Shown here one piece after another: positions 62,372 through 64,000 of a DNA stretch of 64,000 nucleotides. The notes under the pieces are model-generated. The model worked only from the letters and a program-made list of their open reading frames with translations, was not told where the DNA came from and ran no database searches. The stretch is from Planctomycetales bacterium. GTDB taxonomy: Bacteria > Planctomycetota > Planctomycetia > Isosphaerales > Isosphaeraceae. Position 1 is the first letter of the stretch; every line of letters begins with the position of its first letter. The stretch lies in NCBI GenBank assembly GCA_027452145.1, contig DAIDHB010000556.1, positions 62,001-126,000 of the forward strand, read 5' to 3'. The position numbers were made by a program, and so were the translations under genes.

Positions 62372-63409
62372 ATGACAGGCAAGATCAAGCGGATCCTGGT
62401 GACCGGGTGCTGCGGGTTCATCGGCGCCAACTTCGTGCGCCACGAGCTGGAAATTGACCCGGAGATCGAGATCACCAACCTCGACGCCCTGACCTACGCC
62501 GGGAACCCTGATAACCTCGCCGACCTGGTCGAGCACCCCCGCTATCACTTCGTCCGCGGCGACATCGCCGACCGGCCGCTGGTGACGCGGCTGATCGCCG
62601 AGGGGGGATTTGACGCCGTCGTCAACTTCGCCGCCGAGAGCCATGTCGATCGCTCGATCGACGACGCCACGCCGTTTTTGCGGACGAATGTCGTGGGCAC
62701 GCAGTGCTTGCTCGACGCGGCGCGCGCGGCGAAGGTCGGGCGGTATGTCCAGGTCTCGACGGATGAGGTCTACGGCACCCTCGCGCCCGATGACCCACCC
62801 TTCCGCGAGGACACGCCGCTCGCGCCAAATAGCCCGTATGCCGCCAGCAAGGCTGGGGCCGACCTGCTGGTCCGCGCGGCGCACCACACCTTCGGCATGG
62901 ACACGATCATCACCCGCTGCTCGAACAACTACGGCCCGTACCAGTTCCCCGAGAAGCTGATCCCGCTGTTCATCACCAACCTGCTGGCCGACGTGCCGGT
63001 GCCGGTATACGGCGACGGTCGGCAGGTCCGCGATTGGATCCACGTGCTGGACCACTGCCGCGGGATCGACGCGGCCCTGCGGCGCGGGCGGGCGGGCGAG
63101 ACCTACAACTTCGGCGGCCGGTCCGAGCGGTTCAACATCGACGTGACCCACGCGCTGCTGAAGCTCTGCGGCAAGGGCGAGGAATTGATCCGCCACGTCA
63201 CCGACCGCCTGGGCCACGACCGGCGATATGCCGTCGATTGCTCGAAGTCCGAGGCCGAGCTGGGCTGGCAGCCGTCAATGGCGTTCGAACAGGGGCTGGC
63301 CGAGACCGTCGCGTGGTATCGCGCCAATGCCCGGTGGGTCGACCGCGTGCGCTCCGGCGCCTATCGCAACCCGGAGGTGTCCCCTTTCGTCCTGCGGCAC
63401 TCGGCGTGA
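62372..63409 (+). CDS. rfbB: dTDP-glucose 4,6-dehydratase
   Basis: The 345-residue protein has the NAD loop TGCCGFIG (residues 11-18), STDEVYG with Thr130, Asp131 and Glu132, and SPYAASKAG with Tyr156 and Lys160, the full catalytic set of RfbB. RCSNNYGPYQFPEKLIPL is diagnostic. It makes dTDP-4-keto-6-deoxyglucose for rhamnose or other deoxysugars of surface polysaccharide. It precedes another sugar-nucleotide epimerase by 187 bp, so a polysaccharide cluster probably continues to the right. Confidence 0.95.
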   Translation: MTGKIKRILVTGCCGFIGANFVRHELEIDPEIEITNLDALTYAGNPDNLADLVEHPRYHFVRGDIADRPLVTRLIAEGGFDAVVNFAAESHVDRSIDDATPFLRTNVVGTQCLLDAARAAKVGRYVQVSTDEVYGTLAPDDPPFREDTPLAPNSPYAASKAGADLLVRAAHHTFGMDTIITRCSNNYGPYQFPEKLIPLFITNLLADVPVPVYGDGRQVRDWIHVLDHCRGIDAALRRGRAGETYNFGGRSERFNIDVTHALLKLCGKGEELIRHVTDRLGHDRRYAVDCSKSEAELGWQPSMAFEQGLAETVAWYRANARWVDRVRSGAYRNPEVSPFVLRHSA

Positions 63410-63596
63410 GTCCGGGTGCGCGCCGCGACCGGCGGCGGGCGTCGGACCCTCCCGGGTCGACATGGCTTGACCCGTGACAGGATGACCGGGATGTTGGGCG
63501 CGTGTCTCATGACCCCGCCTCAGCTCCATCCCACAGCTTCGGATCCGACGGAGCACCAGGACGAAAACCAGCACCCGAGGAACAGGAAAAGGCGGC

Positions 63597-64000
63597 ATGC
63601 GAGCACTGGTGACCGGCGCGTCGGGCTTCGTGGGCGGGCACCTGTGCGAGCACCTCGTCGCCGAGGGGGACCAGGTGATGGGCCTCTCGGCGACCGGACG
63701 CTGGCCGTCGGATCTGGCCCACCTCGGGGAAACCGTCCGGATCGAACCGCTCGATCTGGTCGCGGCGGCCGAGGCCGCGCTGGCGGATCGGATCGGCCGC
63801 GAGCGGCCCGAGGTCATCTATCACCTGGCGGCGCAGTCAAACCCGCAGCAGAGCGTCGCCGACCCGCGCGGCACCTGGGCCGCGAACCTCGGCGGCACGC
63901 TCAACCTGCTCGAGGCGGTGAAGGCCTCGGGGCTGAAGCCGCGCGTGATCGTGGTGGGCACCGGGACCAGCTACGGCGACCCGGCGCCCGAGTTCATCCC
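63597..64000 (+). CDS. NAD-dependent sugar-nucleotide epimerase/dehydratase, 5' part only
   Basis: From ATG 63597 (AGGAAAAGG ahead) the frame reads MRALVTGASGFVGGHLCEHL, the GxxGxxG NAD loop, then VIYHLAAQSNPQQSVADPRG and VIVVGTGTSYGDP, typical of GDP-mannose 4,6-dehydratase-like SDRs. It runs off the right edge after about 134 codons, so the catalytic tyrosine and lysine are not visible. The GTGTSYG position (usually SSSEVYG) corresponds to the first catalytic residues. Exact substrate cannot be told. Confidence 0.87.
   Translation, partial: MRALVTGASGFVGGHLCEHLVAEGDQVMGLSATGRWPSDLAHLGETVRIEPLDLVAAAEAALADRIGRERPEVIYHLAAQSNPQQSVADPRGTWAANLGGTLNLLEAVKASGLKPRVIVVGTGTSYGDPAPEFI

Overview
The window looks like chromosomal DNA of a planctomycete of the Isosphaeraceae type (inference). 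The evidence is a visibly GC-rich sequence (often two-thirds G+C or more), a DUF1549/DUF1553 protein beside a DUF1501 protein and a PPC-repeat protein, a DUF1559 protein, a Ser/Thr kinase fused to a long TPR array, several proteins opening with a double-CxxC zinc ribbon, and three exported proteins with an N-terminal LExRxLLS-like motif. Families of short palindromic repeats lie between and also inside genes. No rRNA, tRNA or CRISPR array was recognised.

Layout. (1) 1-8014, minus strand: a defence-type operon transcribed helicase (SNF2 + DUF3883) -> YhcG-type PD-(D/E)XK nuclease -> small zinc-finger protein -> DUF1156 DNA methyltransferase, which runs off the left edge. Palindromic repeats have entered the helicase and nuclease genes in frame. 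(2) 8015-9432: no gene, several short repeats. (3) 9433-17817: larE, a zinc-ribbon protein, a Uma2 nuclease-like protein, a membrane protein, an SDR oxidoreductase, an exported protein, a double-thioredoxin protein and a GH127 glycosidase. (4) 18021-21428: a STAND (NB-ARC/TPR) gene broken by one base, then a ribbon-helix-helix protein. (5) 21513-28673: exported proteins (HAF repeats, gingipain-like C25 peptidase, a His-rich repeat protein) and a large membrane M48 peptidase. (6) 28686-29417: a toxin-antitoxin pair whose PIN toxin is out of frame at a pentanucleotide repeat. (7) 29683-34037: GntR regulator, ABC ATPase and ABC permease operon with a candidate operator. (8) 34294-41227: small membrane, exported and zinc-ribbon proteins, a cytochrome/copper-fold/EF-hand fusion, and a SUI1/YciH factor. 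(9) 41433-47484: the DUF1501, DUF1549 and PPC cluster. (10) 47825-61799: transposase-like remnant, thioredoxin 2, kinase-TPR, SDR, DUF1559, methyltransferase, beta-helix protein and a large Ig-like exported protein. (11) 62372-64000: rfbB and a second sugar-nucleotide epimerase, probably the start of a polysaccharide cluster.

The most notable signals are the protein-invading palindromes in the defence operon, the pentamer repeats in the toxin gene and its promoter region, the one-base lesion in the STAND gene, the LExRxLLS proteins, and a 29-bp-arm palindrome that supplies the C-terminus of a lipoprotein-like gene.
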